A stretch of 64,000 bases of DNA from contig JAQGDQ010000077.1 of the NCBI GenBank assembly GCA_030141605.1, positions 274,001 through 338,000 on the forward strand. The letters run 5' to 3'. Source of the DNA: Tubiluchus corallicola (lineage: Eukaryota > Priapulida > Priapulimorpha > Priapulimorphida > Tubiluchidae). This document shows, piece by piece, positions 1 to 12,860 of the stretch. The notes under the pieces were generated by a model. That model saw only the letters and a list, made by a program, of their open reading frames with translations, made no database searches and was not told the DNA's origin. Every line of letters begins with the position of its first letter. Within the stretch, counting starts at the first letter, position 1. A program made the translations under genes and the position numbers.

Positions 1-3000
1 TTTTACTGTTTTTGTTCGGTATTTGTGCATTGTAACAGCGTGTGTACGTTGTAGGAATTCCAAACACACAGAACCTTTGCAAAACTTGGAAACTAAACCC
101 AAAGTAACTAACATGATAGTTGCATTTAGTTACTAACCACACCTAATTTCAGGAACTTACACTAAAATACGTCCTCGCCGCAAAGGGGCGGATTTAGTTG
201 TAGGCTTATTCTATTACATGTTTACCACATCCCCCTATCACACTCCCAAGAAAGAGAAGGGCCATAGAAAATTTTCGCAAGAACGCTACCATTTTGCTAT
301 GTGTTTTCATTCTCATCTTTAAGAAAACTTAAGTAGTCGTGACGTCATTGAAGTCACTCTGTGTGTGTGAGTTATTGCACGGGCTGACGTTCTTGGATGT
401 ATTGCATTAGTCTGGTACATGACCGTGGTTTAAAAGGTGTATCAAGTTTACTTTACCGAAAAGTAGACCAGAGTAAAACTAAGAGCATAAATACAAGGAA
501 AGAATGCTTCTACTCCATTTCTTGCGCTGCAGCTAGTGTATGTAGTTGTAAATTATTAATAAAAGTCATCCGATGAACGTTTTTGCTCCATACAGGGACA
601 AGGTTACGCTTTTTGTGAAGGGAGACGTCAGTGTTGCGTCACATGTGCATAAAATTAGATAAGCGATTCAGGGAAGCTTATTGCCTAGTGTGTAGTCTAA
701 GCCACATGTTTCCCTGGTAAATTTTTTAAATGTCTAGTATTATACAGTAGTTCTCTTTCAGTTTTTTATGCTTATTATAAAGGAGCATTTGCATGTTTTT
801 TGTCAATTCTTGATTCAAGAGTAATTTGGTTAAATAGAAACGAATTAGGTTGTAAATAACGAAACCAGTTTTAGGAAATAAGAGGACTTGGGATGGGAGC
901 CAGTGCATAGAGCAGATAAATCAGAAGTTACAAATCCGGGGGCACAGAGCCAGTATCTTGTATTCAGACTAGAAATATTTCTACAATTTAGGATTCATAT
1001 TCAAAACTTTGCTTTAAAGAAGCAACAATTTATCAATGGGCGCCAGGCTCCAGCTTATATTGCTTCTTTCTTTTTGGTAATCGATTTAGAAAGAAGAACT
1101 TTATGCATAATAAGTTATTAAAAGCCCTGTTCATATGTATTATTCATATGGCCATTTATAAGACTATTTACTGATTTGATGATACGTTGTAAAAGACATT
1201 ATTATTCTAGTCTACGCATTTTACAGTTTCGCTTGGCACTCAAGCAACTTTCACCTTCAAAGATCCGCTTACATTTTTACCATAAGGAGATTAACTTTTT
1301 TTTCAAATAAATTTATGTGTCTTCAATTAATGAAAAGCTGCCAGCTTAGCAGGAAAGTATCATTTGTTTTTGTTGAAATCATCGCGTAACAGTTTTTCCG
1401 GTTTAACTAATCTTGTAAAGCACACTGAAACTGCTGCAGCTGCTGCAGAAAATTAACAGATCGTTCAGTTTAAAGCACTTTAAAGCTGAATAAACAAACT
1501 AAATTCCAACATTGATACTACTGATGTTACCTTGTTGTGGGAATTGTATAAAGTAAACAAATACACATAAATAGGTGCTGGCATTGTTCACTGAAATTTG
1601 CCGATTTGCCAGATTTAGGGCTATCAATCTGAATTAATTTTGTATAAGGCTGCTACGCAGATTTGAAAAAATAATTGGCGTGGCAGCGGTCTTATACTAC
1701 AGCGTACATTAATCTAACATTATATTAATACAAAAGATATTATTTGGTTTGTTTGTTGCGTATGTCCAACAAAACTGTTTTATGGCGTAAGTTAATATTC
1801 ACACAAAATTTGCAAACTACACACCGACGTATAGACTTAAACCTTGTTCCTGGGAAATTTATCACCATATTTGCAAAAAGCTGCAACAGTGTGCAAAAGA
1901 AGAGTTTGAGAAAAAACGCGTTAAACACCAAGTTAATTTTTAAATATTTGGATAATTTGAGAAGAAATGTGTATGTAGGTTCACCAGCAACGATATTCCT
2001 CTAAGCAACTAAAACAACAGCAATTGTCAAATTTGTAATCTGGTACAGCTAGCTAATACTAGAAGTTGCCATCCTGGAACCTAGTGATCCGATTTATCTA
2101 ACACAGCCAGTGTGAACAAAAAATCTGCTTCTTATTCTAGAAAATAGTTGTACATTTCATTACATGTTCACACTAATACAATAACGCCTAAAATATAACT
2201 ATTCTTATTTGGAAAATTTTGCTGTCTAGCAGTACAATATGAAATGCTCTTTGTTACCATAATTAACGTAGATTTCCAATAGAGTTGTTTCCTGCTTTAA
2301 TTGCTTTTAACTTAACCAGTGAAAATGGTTTAAGTGTTGGTAATCAGTACCAGTACTATGAAAATTTCTTTTTCTTTTTGTTATCGAGATAGTAAAATTT
2401 AAATTACTAAATTTGATTAAAGAATGACTTTTCTTTGTTTCTGCCATTCCCGTGCCTGTGGCCACTTTTTTGTTATTTTCAAGTCCATCGCAACTTAGTG
2501 TTAACAAACATAAAGTGCATGTATTTTGTTAATTTCATAGGTGAACACAGTTTACGCTAGACGTCATAAATGTCATGTCAGAAATGTATTTTCAGAAATT
2601 AAGACTATAGTTAAGAACTATAGAAACGGAAGGAATGGCATAGCTAATATTAAAATACGTTGATATGGCGAATCCATTTTTTATTTTACATTTAGAATTA
2701 AAAATAACAATGCTAAATTTTGTTGTATCTTAAGTCAACCTGCATGCGAAGTTTCGTTACAGCTATCAAGATTCTAGTTTTTGTGAATTTAGATTGACTA
2801 AAATGGTTTCAAATAGGTGAAATCAAAATAGAGGTTTCTACAGGTAAATGAAAAAAAAAGTTGATATACCGAAATCAGTTATACATTATTTTTAAAGAAC
2901 ACCACTGTTTGAAAAAAATTGCGAGAAAATTTCTCAGCTTTGATATTATTTCAAACCAAGGCATATTTATGCCGGTTTAAAACCAAAAGGTTATAAGCGA

Positions 3001-3430
3001 CTTCAATAATGGGATATTTCGTCTAGTCATGAAACAATAAACGAAATATATGACTTTGCTTTACTTTTCTTATCAAATACTTTTTAATTTTTACGTTGGA
3101 GAAGCGTTAGCCAGAAATGAATTGCGGGTCATTTTTCACTTAAGAAGCAAAATTTTATACTGTCGTAACTAGTTGCAGGTGGAAGAGGTTAACTTGTCCG
3201 TTAATTTGACATTTAGTAAATGATAGCTGTGTAAAGAAATAAACTGTACAAAACTACGTGGTTATGTCTTACAGCATAAGCACGCACGCTTTAATAAAAA
3301 TTTTCAAGCGACACTTATTTGTATTTATTTGTAACGTATCTAACTGCTTCACAGAACGAGCTAAAATATATGTTCTGGCATTTGATTCCCCGATACATTT
3401 TGTTAAAATGAAAGGAAAATAAATAGGGTA
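1..3430. other. Non-coding AT-rich DNA, no gene seen
   Basis: I see no convincing coding sequence here. The short open frames lack codon structure, splice context and recognisable protein motifs. A consensus cAMP-response element (TGACGTCA) occurs at 340-347, but no gene start is visible near it. If the minus-strand exon proposed at about 3436-3600 is real, this stretch would be its first intron. Confidence 0.5.
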
Positions 3431-3435
3431 CTTAC

Positions 3436-3600
3436 CTCTTCGCCCATTGCCGTGTCCGTTCTTTGGATGGTCACAGTAGTCGTATCATCTGATATTGAAC
3501 AGTAAACTGTGACGAAAGTGCAGCCGAAGTTCAACAATCATTTTGCGGCAGTGGTACGTCAACGTGTGAGTCGCGCGGAGAAGATAAACGAGGCCAAAGA
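3436..3600 (-). other. Possible first exon of an unidentified minus-strand gene
   Basis: Read on the minus strand, a CpG-richer stretch ends in a full consensus splice donor (GAAGAG followed by GTAAGTACC, boundary at 3436/3435). An ATG at 3447-3445 lies 12 bases before the donor and would encode only M-G-E-E before a phase-0 intron. The stretch is more GC- and CpG-rich than the several kilobases around it, as expected of a promoter-proximal first exon. The right boundary is a guess. No downstream exon was recognised between 1 and 3430, so the gene would continue outside the window. A chance donor in a GC-rich patch is the main alternative. Confidence 0.28.
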
Positions 3601-3609
3601 AGTTGCCTC

Positions 3610-6600
3610 TTCTTCCTAGCGCAATCGACCCACTCCTCAAGCTTCCTGTTTTTATGCGCCTAGTTTTTCAATGGCAGCTGTTGCCAGAAAGAAAGTTATA
3701 TAGTAACAGTTTCAATTTCAAACTCGACCTGACCTCAATTATTAGTTTTATTGCTTGTCTGCGTGTGTTATTGTGTTTACCAGGTGAAATGGCAGCCGTT
3801 GTTCATTCGTTGTACTAGCATTGGCTGCTCTTTCATTTATTAAGAATACAAACGCTTCTATAGTTTTACATTATAATGAACCGATAAGCGTGAAACGAAG
3901 GTTTATCACATTCACTGGAGAGACATATTATCCTGCCACAGTATTCCTAGTCAGAATGAAATCGAAGGAACTATATGCAGCACGAGTTCAGTAGTCTTCT
4001 TTATTAGCTATTTTAGCCACGAGATGGCGCGTGCGAACAGCACTAGCTAACGTCGCAGTATGCTGAAAATGGTACGGATCCAATGCTCCAGGGAAGCTCA
4101 GGTGCCAGGATCGATTAGTGTTTCAAGTCCTCAGAAGCTCACACATTTCTTACATTTTAGATGTTTTGGAGACATTTTTAATTGAAATTTGAGTGTGCTT
4201 ATCAATACTAAACTTCATTTTCGCAAATCTCTTGCAACGTGAATTGCAGCCTCGTCAACTGTTACTTTTTAAATAATACCCAGTAAGCGTATGTAACCGG
4301 ACTTATTGTTGCTAACTGAACAAATTGTTAAATATAGAAGAATAAATTTTTAAGTTATGTGAAATGTAAAAAAACTTCCATTATCAAGAAATCTACTAAT
4401 ATGTAAAAAAATCAGCAATAAAGTTACATTTTCATTCTTGACAACGCTATTAAAATGCTGGTTTAGTCATGACTAATGTAAGTTCAGCAATGAATAGCAC
4501 TGTGCACATAGGTTTACATTAGCAGGTATAATAAAAATAGTTTCCAGATACAAAATACACACTGGCTTAGCTTGCTGATAAAAGGAACAAACACTTCTCA
4601 CTCCATTCACTCCAATTTATTTTGTTTTATGTTTACTTTCCTTGCTGTTGTTTGAGACAGTTCACCTAAGAGTTAACCTGTCACACACTCACGCGTTACT
4701 TAGCATACAATTTAGTAAGTAAACATAGCGAGACGCTAGATGTTAAATTTAATGTATTAACCTACAACACGACAAGCCCAAAGCATGCAGGTCAATTGCA
4801 TAGGTATTTAAAGGCTATTGTGGTTATTTCAGAAAACGTACATGATGGAGTCTTCTGGTGGAATATTGTGGCCTTGCCCCCCTCCCTTCCCATAATATTT
4901 GCTATAACATACGTATTGTGTAACAACTATAGTTCAGCACTGGAACTCTAATGATTTTGAAGAGCCATCTAGTGTAATATGAGAAAGTGACAGTCAAAGA
5001 GATAACATCATACTACTAGACCCATGAACTTATGAGTTTGCACAAATCATTTGCACTAGAAATTCCTAAGTCCTGAATGGTGTTGTAAAAAGTAGTTTAT
5101 TTTATTTTAACCTAGGTGTTATCGTTAAAATCCATTTTGTGCAAAATGCGTTTTGTCATGTTAATCTTTTAATTGTGGCTTCTAAGAAAAACATTGAGTT
5201 TCAACATATTTTCTCATAAAGGCCATGTACTCAGTGATCGACGTCTGGGAGCAATTCATTGCTTATGTACTGAGCATACTACTATTTTTTGAATAATTAG
5301 TTATTTTAATTTAATCAGTTTAATTCAAAAGTCAAGTCAATTTATCAGGAAGACTCATTTATTACTCAAGCAGAAGTTGAGCGCAGTCAAGCTGCAAGTC
5401 CCCCAAGATTGCTATATTTGAAAGCATGTAGGTAGCCTACTCTAGCAATGTTTCTATATGTGTGACCATAGATAATATGTGACAATAAACTTATTAATAC
5501 CCGGATGTGAACAAGGCGTGATAATGAGGCTATAACGTGCTCTAGGGGGATCATGGCTCGCACTACATTCAGTACCACAAAGCCATTCTATATCGCTAGC
5601 TCAGACAGGCGTATTCTTACAGATGCTTATTAGCGACTCGTATACAAATTTCCCTGTAGATGTGTGAATGAAACGTAATGTGAGGGTGCGTATCAGCAAA
5701 ACAACATCACATAGAATGTAACGTGTACTTTGGCCTGGGGCACATTTTGTGGTCAAACTCCTTAAAAATGGAAGAAATTTCAATTTTATGGGTTCCAGTC
5801 TTATTCGGTTTAACAAAATTTTAATTTAAAGAAGCAAAGAGAAAAAGTTTTTTTGTGATCAACGCTTATTAAAATATCTGTACTTTTTATTCTTTTCTCA
5901 TGTATATGTATGATACATCACTAGTATTATACCAGTTGACTTGATTGATTATACACTGCTAGAATATTAAAGCTTATTAAAATGTTTTAACTTTTTAGGC
6001 TAGGATGAGATCTCGGCTGTATGCTATTGGTGAACCAATAATTGAAACTGCAGAACAAGCGGTATGAAATCGCAAGATTCTAGGTTCAAGCCTTTGTTAT
6101 CCCACAATTTTCTAGTACCTCCGCCAATTAGCTAGCCATTAGATTAACAGCTACATGTATAAGAATATGATGTTTCTCTTAATGCGCTTAGTTTATTTAG
6201 TTGGCATTGCGTAGATAAAACCTGATGATACGTTACACTTCAGTTTCGATTTAATTCTGTTTGAGACGCCCAGTAGACTGTTAATTGACAAGTTTAAGGC
6301 CCCAGTTTCTTTCAGTGGGGTTGTTGCTATTCCATTTATGCTGAAATTAAGATTTCCAGTTCATATATAATACGAAAATTTACAATGACCCAGGGAAAAG
6401 TTATTTGTTACTATACAGAAATCTTTCAATTAGTAGAAACAGTTGGTTTTGAAGTTAGAAAGTTAGCCTAATTTTACTTACTGTTCCATAACATGGAAAT
6501 GGTCGAAATATCTGATGCTTTATTAAAATAGTGAAATCTATATAAATACATATATTATCATAGCTTACTGTAATATTTACAAATAAGTATCATCTGCATA

Positions 6601-7990
6601 TTTATAAATCAGATTTATAATTCAACAGGTTTCACATTGGTGTGGCGCCCCACCTCGGTGTGGCGTATCTTCGAGATACCGGGTTCTATTTACCTTGGCA
6701 ACCCGATTACTTGGATACGCAAGCGCGAGCAAATCTTTATACAAATAGTTGGATACTCATTGTGGTAACATAGTCATAACCTATACCTTCGATCCATCAC
6801 ATTCCGAAGAGCGTTTTATCTACTGATTATGGTCGCATATACGACGTAGACTAAGTATAAACCAAATGCTTTTATTTATATATAATCTCAGTTGAAATTT
6901 ATTAACACTTGCACAAAAAAATTCGTTGATAAGTAAATTATAATGAACAAGAAAAATATTGTAGCAAAAACGGGCATTTTTTTAATCAAAGCAAAAATTA
7001 TAATTATTTTACCGCAAAAACAAAATATGCAAGGAAACTGTCAGGGCACATGGCACTGGTTTAATGTCATGTCATGATAGAATTATTATATTAAAAAAAC
7101 CATCCCGAAAATGAATTTTTTGCTTATTTCTGATATAAAATTTTAATTTGCTGTCATATTCATGTCATTAACAATTCTAATGCGTTACTGAGAGACAAAA
7201 AACAAAAACCACGCGAGAATACGATTTTAGCACTTTCTCCTACTTGTAACATTACGCGTATTAAATATAAATACCAGCCAGTGTTTTTGCTCATCATAAT
7301 GAAGCATCCCTGTTGATATGTTTCTCAGTTGTGAGAGCACATGTCGTTTATTTATTTGAAATTCCCTTATGATTTTTCTTAATATCCGCAGCACAGTGGC
7401 CATCTTCCCCAAGTCAATGTGCTAATGCTTACTTTGTGGTAATTGCCAGGCAGTGGCAGTTAATCATATCTGTGTGTGTGGCGTAGAAGCTCATTGTAGA
7501 TTTTTTGTGTTGTCTTTGAAGAATTTTTCTTTAGTCATTTGCCGTCGACGTTCAACATTGAATTTATAGGTCGTAGTTATACATCGCCATTGTGTCCATG
7601 CTTCTTTCTAGTTCTTTATCTATGTAGATTATACATTGCTATGTATAAAGACATCTCTAGTATAATTGGTGTGCCTGAGGTTTATGCCACAGCTACACAG
7701 TTAGATAATATTCAGTTTTCCTGGATTCAACTTATAAAGGCGTCTCCATAGAGATTTTACTCTACTATTCGTCTTCACAGTACGACAACTTCCATTTAGA
7801 TACTCCAAAATTACCTCTTATATGTGGTGGATTTGAATGATATGATTTGCTGCGTAAATTATTAATTATGTTTCAGAGAAACACTCTTGGAATTAGTCTC
7901 GGCAAAATAGTTACATATATAGACTACAGAGTGCAGTTTCGATGATGCGAGATGAAATTATCCCCCGTGTATTAGAGCTGCATTGCGGCG
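3610..7990. other. Intergenic DNA, no gene seen
   Basis: The stretch is AT-rich and broken by stop codons in all frames. A Pol III B-box-like motif (GGTTCAAGCC) near 6083-6092 lacks a convincing A box or cloverleaf. I identify no RNA gene, exon or regulatory site that I would defend. Confidence 0.5.
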
Positions 7991-7994
7991 ATAG

Positions 7995-8200
7995 TGTCGG
8001 TAAGAAAAGAAAGAAAAGATATTTATTCAGGATAAACTTGATTGAGCAGAACTCGTTTACAACAAGGTTCTGGCTGGCAGCTGCAGTAATCTAAAATTAA
8101 GAAAAATAAAGAAATGTAAGTACATGGACAAACATAAAATTTACAAAACATACATAAAAATCGTAAACAATGTGTGACTTAATATATAAGAAAGTGTGCA
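7995..8200. repeat. Probable 3' tail of a decayed retroelement
   Basis: A purine-rich run is followed by a text of the kind TTATTCAGGATAAACTTGATTGAGCAGAACTC...ACAAGGTTCTGGC. In my recollection this resembles LINE or SINE tails dispersed in invertebrate genomes. After it comes a long A-rich, low-complexity stretch reaching about 8500. No open frame survives, so the assignment rests on the look of the tail only. Confidence 0.3.
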
Positions 8201-8539
8201 GAAGCACGCAAAAAATAAAGCTAAGATTTCAATCGGAAAAAGCTTAAAACTTAAAATAAACAAAAAAGCAAAAAAACTTAGACATATTAAAAATTGAGAA
8301 ATAGAAATGCAAGCAATTAAAAATAATGTTTTAATGGCATAGCAAAAAGCAGAATGCAAAAGCAAATTACAGCAATAATAAATATTATACATTGAAAATC
8401 TAGAAAAAAGATTAAAAATAAAAGGCAGCTGATATTACAAATGCAAAAAGAATTAAGAAGAAGCAAAGAGCAAAAATCTTAGACATGTTAAGAACGAAAA
8501 TAAAAATTACCAGTACATGATATGGGTAGAGACGATCTG

Positions 8540-11500
8540 ACGATCCACGTCATGCGTGTCATGAGTCACGGAAAATTAGTTATAAAGTTGACCTTATTAA
8601 GGTGTCGACATCATTTTAGTCACTGATTGCACCAACAACAAATCAAGAACGAGAGAGAACACCATCGTACCTCAAGATGGTCAATGACGAAAGCCAATCA
8701 GTCATCAACATTTACCAACTTTCAACGGGTTTCTTGGGTTAACTCAATTCATAATGTTTCGTCCAACGTCGAAGACTTTGTTTACTGTTTTACTATACTG
8801 CTAAAATACAATCAGCGACAGCATTAACGAAAAAATATAGTGCATAAATAGATGAACAAACAAATAAACATTCCAATTATGTTATAACGGACGTAAGTCT
8901 TCTACGTAATGGATTCAGGTCCTGGTACTATTGTCTTACAACAATAAATGATCTACACAAGCACCAAGTCTTTCCTTGTTTTATAAGATGCCCATGACTT
9001 TATTCGTAAAGGTCTGCCTGCCTCTACTTTTCCCTTCAGCCAAATTATCTGTCAATGAAGAGTTAATTACCATCTCTGCGCTGTCAGCCGTTGTGTCTTC
9101 AATACCGTCTTGCAACCACTTCAATCAACCTGGTACTGCTGGATAGAGAACAACTTTCATGGATGGGCAGAAAGCTAAAAGTGGTCTTTGGGTTGTAGTT
9201 GCAACATTACATAATTCACATTTACATATTGTAGCAGCATTGTAACGTACCTGGCGGTTAAATAAACCGTTTATTTATCCAAGCTGTTTAGAGGCGCAAA
9301 GTTATAGAGTCATATTCAACAGTTGAGATGCAATGATTCATACTTCATGTGAAATATGAAACAGCGGATGGTCAATAATCGGTGACAGAAACCATTTCAC
9401 ATCTGCTCTGTTCAATTCACGTTAAACTGCTGGAAGATTTATTGGCCGTTTGATGTACTTACTCGCTGGGGAATCGGCATTGCTTGAGGTCTGTCTTCCT
9501 ACACTGCGATGATTTGCGTTGTAGGGTTAAGCTAGGACTCCCTTAAAATGTCCATTACCAACCAGGCATGTGGCTTCTGATGTCCATTGTGCCATACGTT
9601 CCCGAAGGACTAAAATGGAGACATTAAAGTGCTTCAATCGGGCACGTCCTACTTGCTTATTTTTTTTAAAGTTAAAATTTCCGTAAAAAATCATGGACGC
9701 CTTTACAGTTGCCACGAGAGCATTTTTTCATAGAAATTTAGAATGCGCACTGTTGGGACAGATCCATTTATGCATCAGAGTTAAAGAAATCACTACAATT
9801 TAACAATATGTACAGGGCAGATTGATAATATTGGCATTAATTGGCATAATCCATTTAACGGGCATATTTTTCTGGCTGCATTGGAAAAATGCATAGTCGG
9901 ACTCAATATGGCTTGCGCAATGGCCCGTAGTATGTGAATGCAAAATTTCAGCCTCCAACGACGAAAACTGTGGCCTGTAGTAGCTTTCACTTCGTGTCGG
10001 ATCTGAAAAACCTGCTGCCTAAATAACTGAAACGTTCAGCAGATAAATTAAACATGGGTGAGGTTTTTTGCAACACTAAGGCAATGCAAAATTACAAAAT
10101 TAATTTTATAGTTCTTGATATTAAGAAGATTTATTTATTTGTCTTTCGTTATTCTTTCATTTTTGGTTACAACTTCTTGCAGTTTACGTCGTGGCTTTAC
10201 CCCAAACCGAGCAGTTTCCTATCTTAACCGATCACGTTCGTCTGCAGTGAATAGCGCAATCAGCAATAATTATTAATACGATTTTTTTCTGTCAAAAGAT
10301 CGAGAAGTGCTTTCTTTGTCAGTGGTTAGCAGCTGCTTCTCTCATGTGCAATACCTTTTAAGTCTCTGGAAAGTAAAACGTTTTCCAAAAAGACCTGCCG
10401 TTTTTGATTTATGCCACTCACGTGTATAAGGCAGTATTGCTTTTTATTGCTCAGGCGATATACAGGACAGAAATAATGAAGTCCCGTAACAGCACACGTG
10501 AGCCCCGTTGCCTTATCATACACATTATAATTATAAATTGTCCATTTTTGCTGTCACCCAATGTCGCTGACACATTTAGAAATTTTATCGTTTAGTTTTT
10601 GTCATCAATTAAAAATAGAAGGTGTTTGTGGTCATACAACTTTCGATAACCAGAAAAGTCGAAACTCTTGTTGGCAAATTTTCCCGGGTTACAATATGTA
10701 CGTTAACTATGAGACTCAGCGTGAAGGGCATGTGGGTGCGTGTGTATTAGAGGGGGAGTAAGCAAAGAAGAACATAGGCGCATAACAATACATTTAGTAT
10801 TTTCTTTTCTTATTTCATTCAAGTTTTTTCTAATTTTACTACCTCTAGTCTAGTAAGAACTTTTGGCACTATCGTGCTTTTCTTTTATTATCTCGATAAA
10901 TTAATGGCATACTAAAATATCGCTAAGTTGACAAAGCAGTTAATATTCATAATTATTTGCGTGGTTATAGGTATTATACTGTTGTTTCTGCAATAACCAT
11001 TGACATCCTCTATTGAAGCCTTTCGATTGACAGTTTCCCGACTGCAGGCAATCAACCAGATTTATGTAATTGTAAATCATAAAATAAAAGTCATTTAGTA
11101 AGAAATTATTCTATTTGCATATTCGAAGCAATATTTATTTATCCCTGCTGTGGTTATTACACATATCATATTAGTACATGATGTGTTCTGCCAATAGTTC
11201 ATAAATTGTGTATAAATAGGAGAACGACGAAAATTTACCAAAGATAAACGGCAACTATATAAATTAGCTTCTTCTCGTTCCATCACAGATCTCGCTTTTG
11301 GTCTCATGTCTGCAGCAGAGAACAGTGAAAGTAGAGAAAATTAATAAGTCACAAACCAAATAATGATGTTACATCAGAAAAGCCAAGCTGAGCCAGAGTA
11401 AAACTCGAATACGCATGTTGCAGCCCTTGGATCACGAATTGAGACCAACTAAGCTAAGTCGATTCTCCTGGATTAGTCTAAATTAAATGCAATGCTGTCG

Positions 11501-11780
11501 TTTGCTCGACTGACTGACAAGCGCTCTGATGGGCTGGATGAATAGCTAACTAACTGAGCGATTGAGTGATTATATCCAACTGACTAACCGATTGACCTGC
11601 CAACCAAGTACCTGTATAGGAGATAAACAAAAAAGGGAAGAGCGATAATATTGATTTGTAACAATGCTTTGATGTATGCCAGGGTTAAATTAGCGGTCAT
11701 TGGCTCGAGTCTTAGTTACAGTATTAATGCGGTACATACGTTATAATTAAACCACTGAAATGGCTTAATACAGATTGTTT
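8540..11780. other. Intergenic DNA upstream of the allatostatin-C gene
   Basis: No clear gene. Between about 9.0 and 10.0 kb the base composition is slightly more balanced. The minus strand there has short open stretches (for example about 9527-9715 and 9793-9990) broken by stops, which could be old transposon coding sequence. I recognise no domain in them. Near 11.46-11.62 kb there is a degenerate tetranucleotide tract (ACTGA/CTAACTAA-like). Confidence 0.45.
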
Positions 11781-11787
11781 CATGTCA

Positions 11788-11958
11788 TCACGTGACAATT
11801 CATGTGAAGCCACGTAGTAGCCAAATCTCCTCGCTAACATCGTTTTGCCACATCAAAACTCCCCCTGGACAGTTCCTATTTCACCCGGTCACTTGTAACG
11901 CATTAGACTTATTCTTAAGCTCATTCCGATGACGTCACCACGAGGGTTGGTCACGTGA
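11788..11958. promoter_or_regulatory. CRE and paired E-box palindromes upstream of the AST-C start
   Basis: Two identical palindromes TCACGTGA (E-box core CACGTG) lie at 11788-11795 and 11951-11958. A consensus cAMP-response element TGACGTCA lies at 11930-11937. The nearest site is about 160 bases before the ATG at 12121. CREB sites and bHLH-bound E-boxes are common in neuropeptide promoters. Their function here is inferred from position only, and no transcription start site is known. Confidence 0.4.
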
Positions 11959-12120
11959 TCGACGCAGGACTTTAGCAGAAGCCTCAGGACTTTCGAGATT
12001 GCTCAACTTGAAACACTAATAAATGAAGTGATTGGACTCGACCGTGACACACGAAACCAAATCGGAAACTGATCAGGACCTTTCGAAAACCGGAAAAGAA
12101 TTCTCCGAGTTAAAAGCAAA

Positions 12121-12213
12121 ATGAGGAGCTTACGAAGTTTAGTTATTGTCACATTTTTTGCAACGATTCTTTGTTTATCATCGGTGCTAGCAACTGCATC
12201 GGCTTCCAGACAG
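12121..12213 (+). CDS. AstC: Allatostatin-C precursor, exon 1 (signal peptide)
   Basis: Thirty-one codons from ATG to a splice donor (CAG followed by GTAACA at 12214). They encode a classical signal peptide: a basic start (MRSLRS), a hydrophobic core (about residues 7-24, LVIVTFFATILCLSSVLA) and small residues before a likely cleavage around ATASA. The intron is phase 0, matching the phase-0 starts of both downstream peptide exons. This is what is needed to route the prohormone into the secretory pathway. The AST-C identity comes from the downstream exons, since signal peptides are not family-specific. The pairing with those exons is inferred from strand, order and phase. CRE and E-box motifs lie just upstream. 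Confidence 0.82.
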
Positions 12214-12454
12214 GTAACAATATTAAACTCATTTGCGTTTTTACAGAGAAAACGTAGGCTTTCAGATAAAATTTTATTATAATTTAATAGGTATTTAAAA
12301 TGCATCAGCATTAAAATAGACAAATGCATTTTACATACATTAATTCTAACACATGAACAGTAACTATATAGATAAAACTAAAATCGTAATACATGTGTAT
12401 AAAAATCATTAGAAAACAACTCAAAAACCAGTACTTTAGGTCCATATTAAATTT

Positions 12455-12860
12455 TTAATTCGTTAAAAGGGCTTCTTTGTAAAGATAAGTTTTAAGAAAA
12501 TATTTCAAGTGTTCAACATTAGTCATTTTACGTGTATGAATTGGTAAATCGTTCCATAATTAGGGTGCTGCTGCGCAAAAACTAGGAGATGCATATGTGA
12601 CTTCATTATAACGCGGTACAACAAATGTCGATGAACTAATTGATCTAAGATTACGTTTGGGCACGTATGGCTTCAAGAAATCTCATATATAGGATCGTGC
12701 TAAACCATTAAGAGCTTTGATTGATATCAAGAGAATTTTTATTTTATTCTGAAAGAGACGGGCTACTGTGCAGTTGCATGAGAAAATGGGCGTTGCACCT
12801 GGAACAAAACTCAATAATATGTTTTCATAAATAGAATGCCCTAAAAAGAATCAGGTATTT
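12455..12860 (-). mobile_element. CR1/Rex-like LINE relic, 3' end of ORF2
   Basis: On the minus strand this encodes the typical C-terminal tail of a CR1/L2/Rex-type non-LTR retrotransposon polyprotein. Recognisable pieces in order are KILLISIKALNGLA, LKPYVPKRNLRS, FVVPRYNEVTYASPSF, then LWNDLPIHTRK and FLKTYLYKEALLTN followed by a stop at 12457-12455. An in-frame stop separates the AAAP and LWNDLP parts and another lies further upstream, so the copy is dead. Only the last part is present, as expected for a 5'-truncated LINE insertion. It lies antisense in intron 1 of the allatostatin-C gene. Confidence 0.85.

Noticed and set aside
6060-6100. Possible tRNA or tRNA-SINE from a GGTTCAAGCC B-box
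   Set aside because: No matching A box, anticodon arm or acceptor stem could be assembled.
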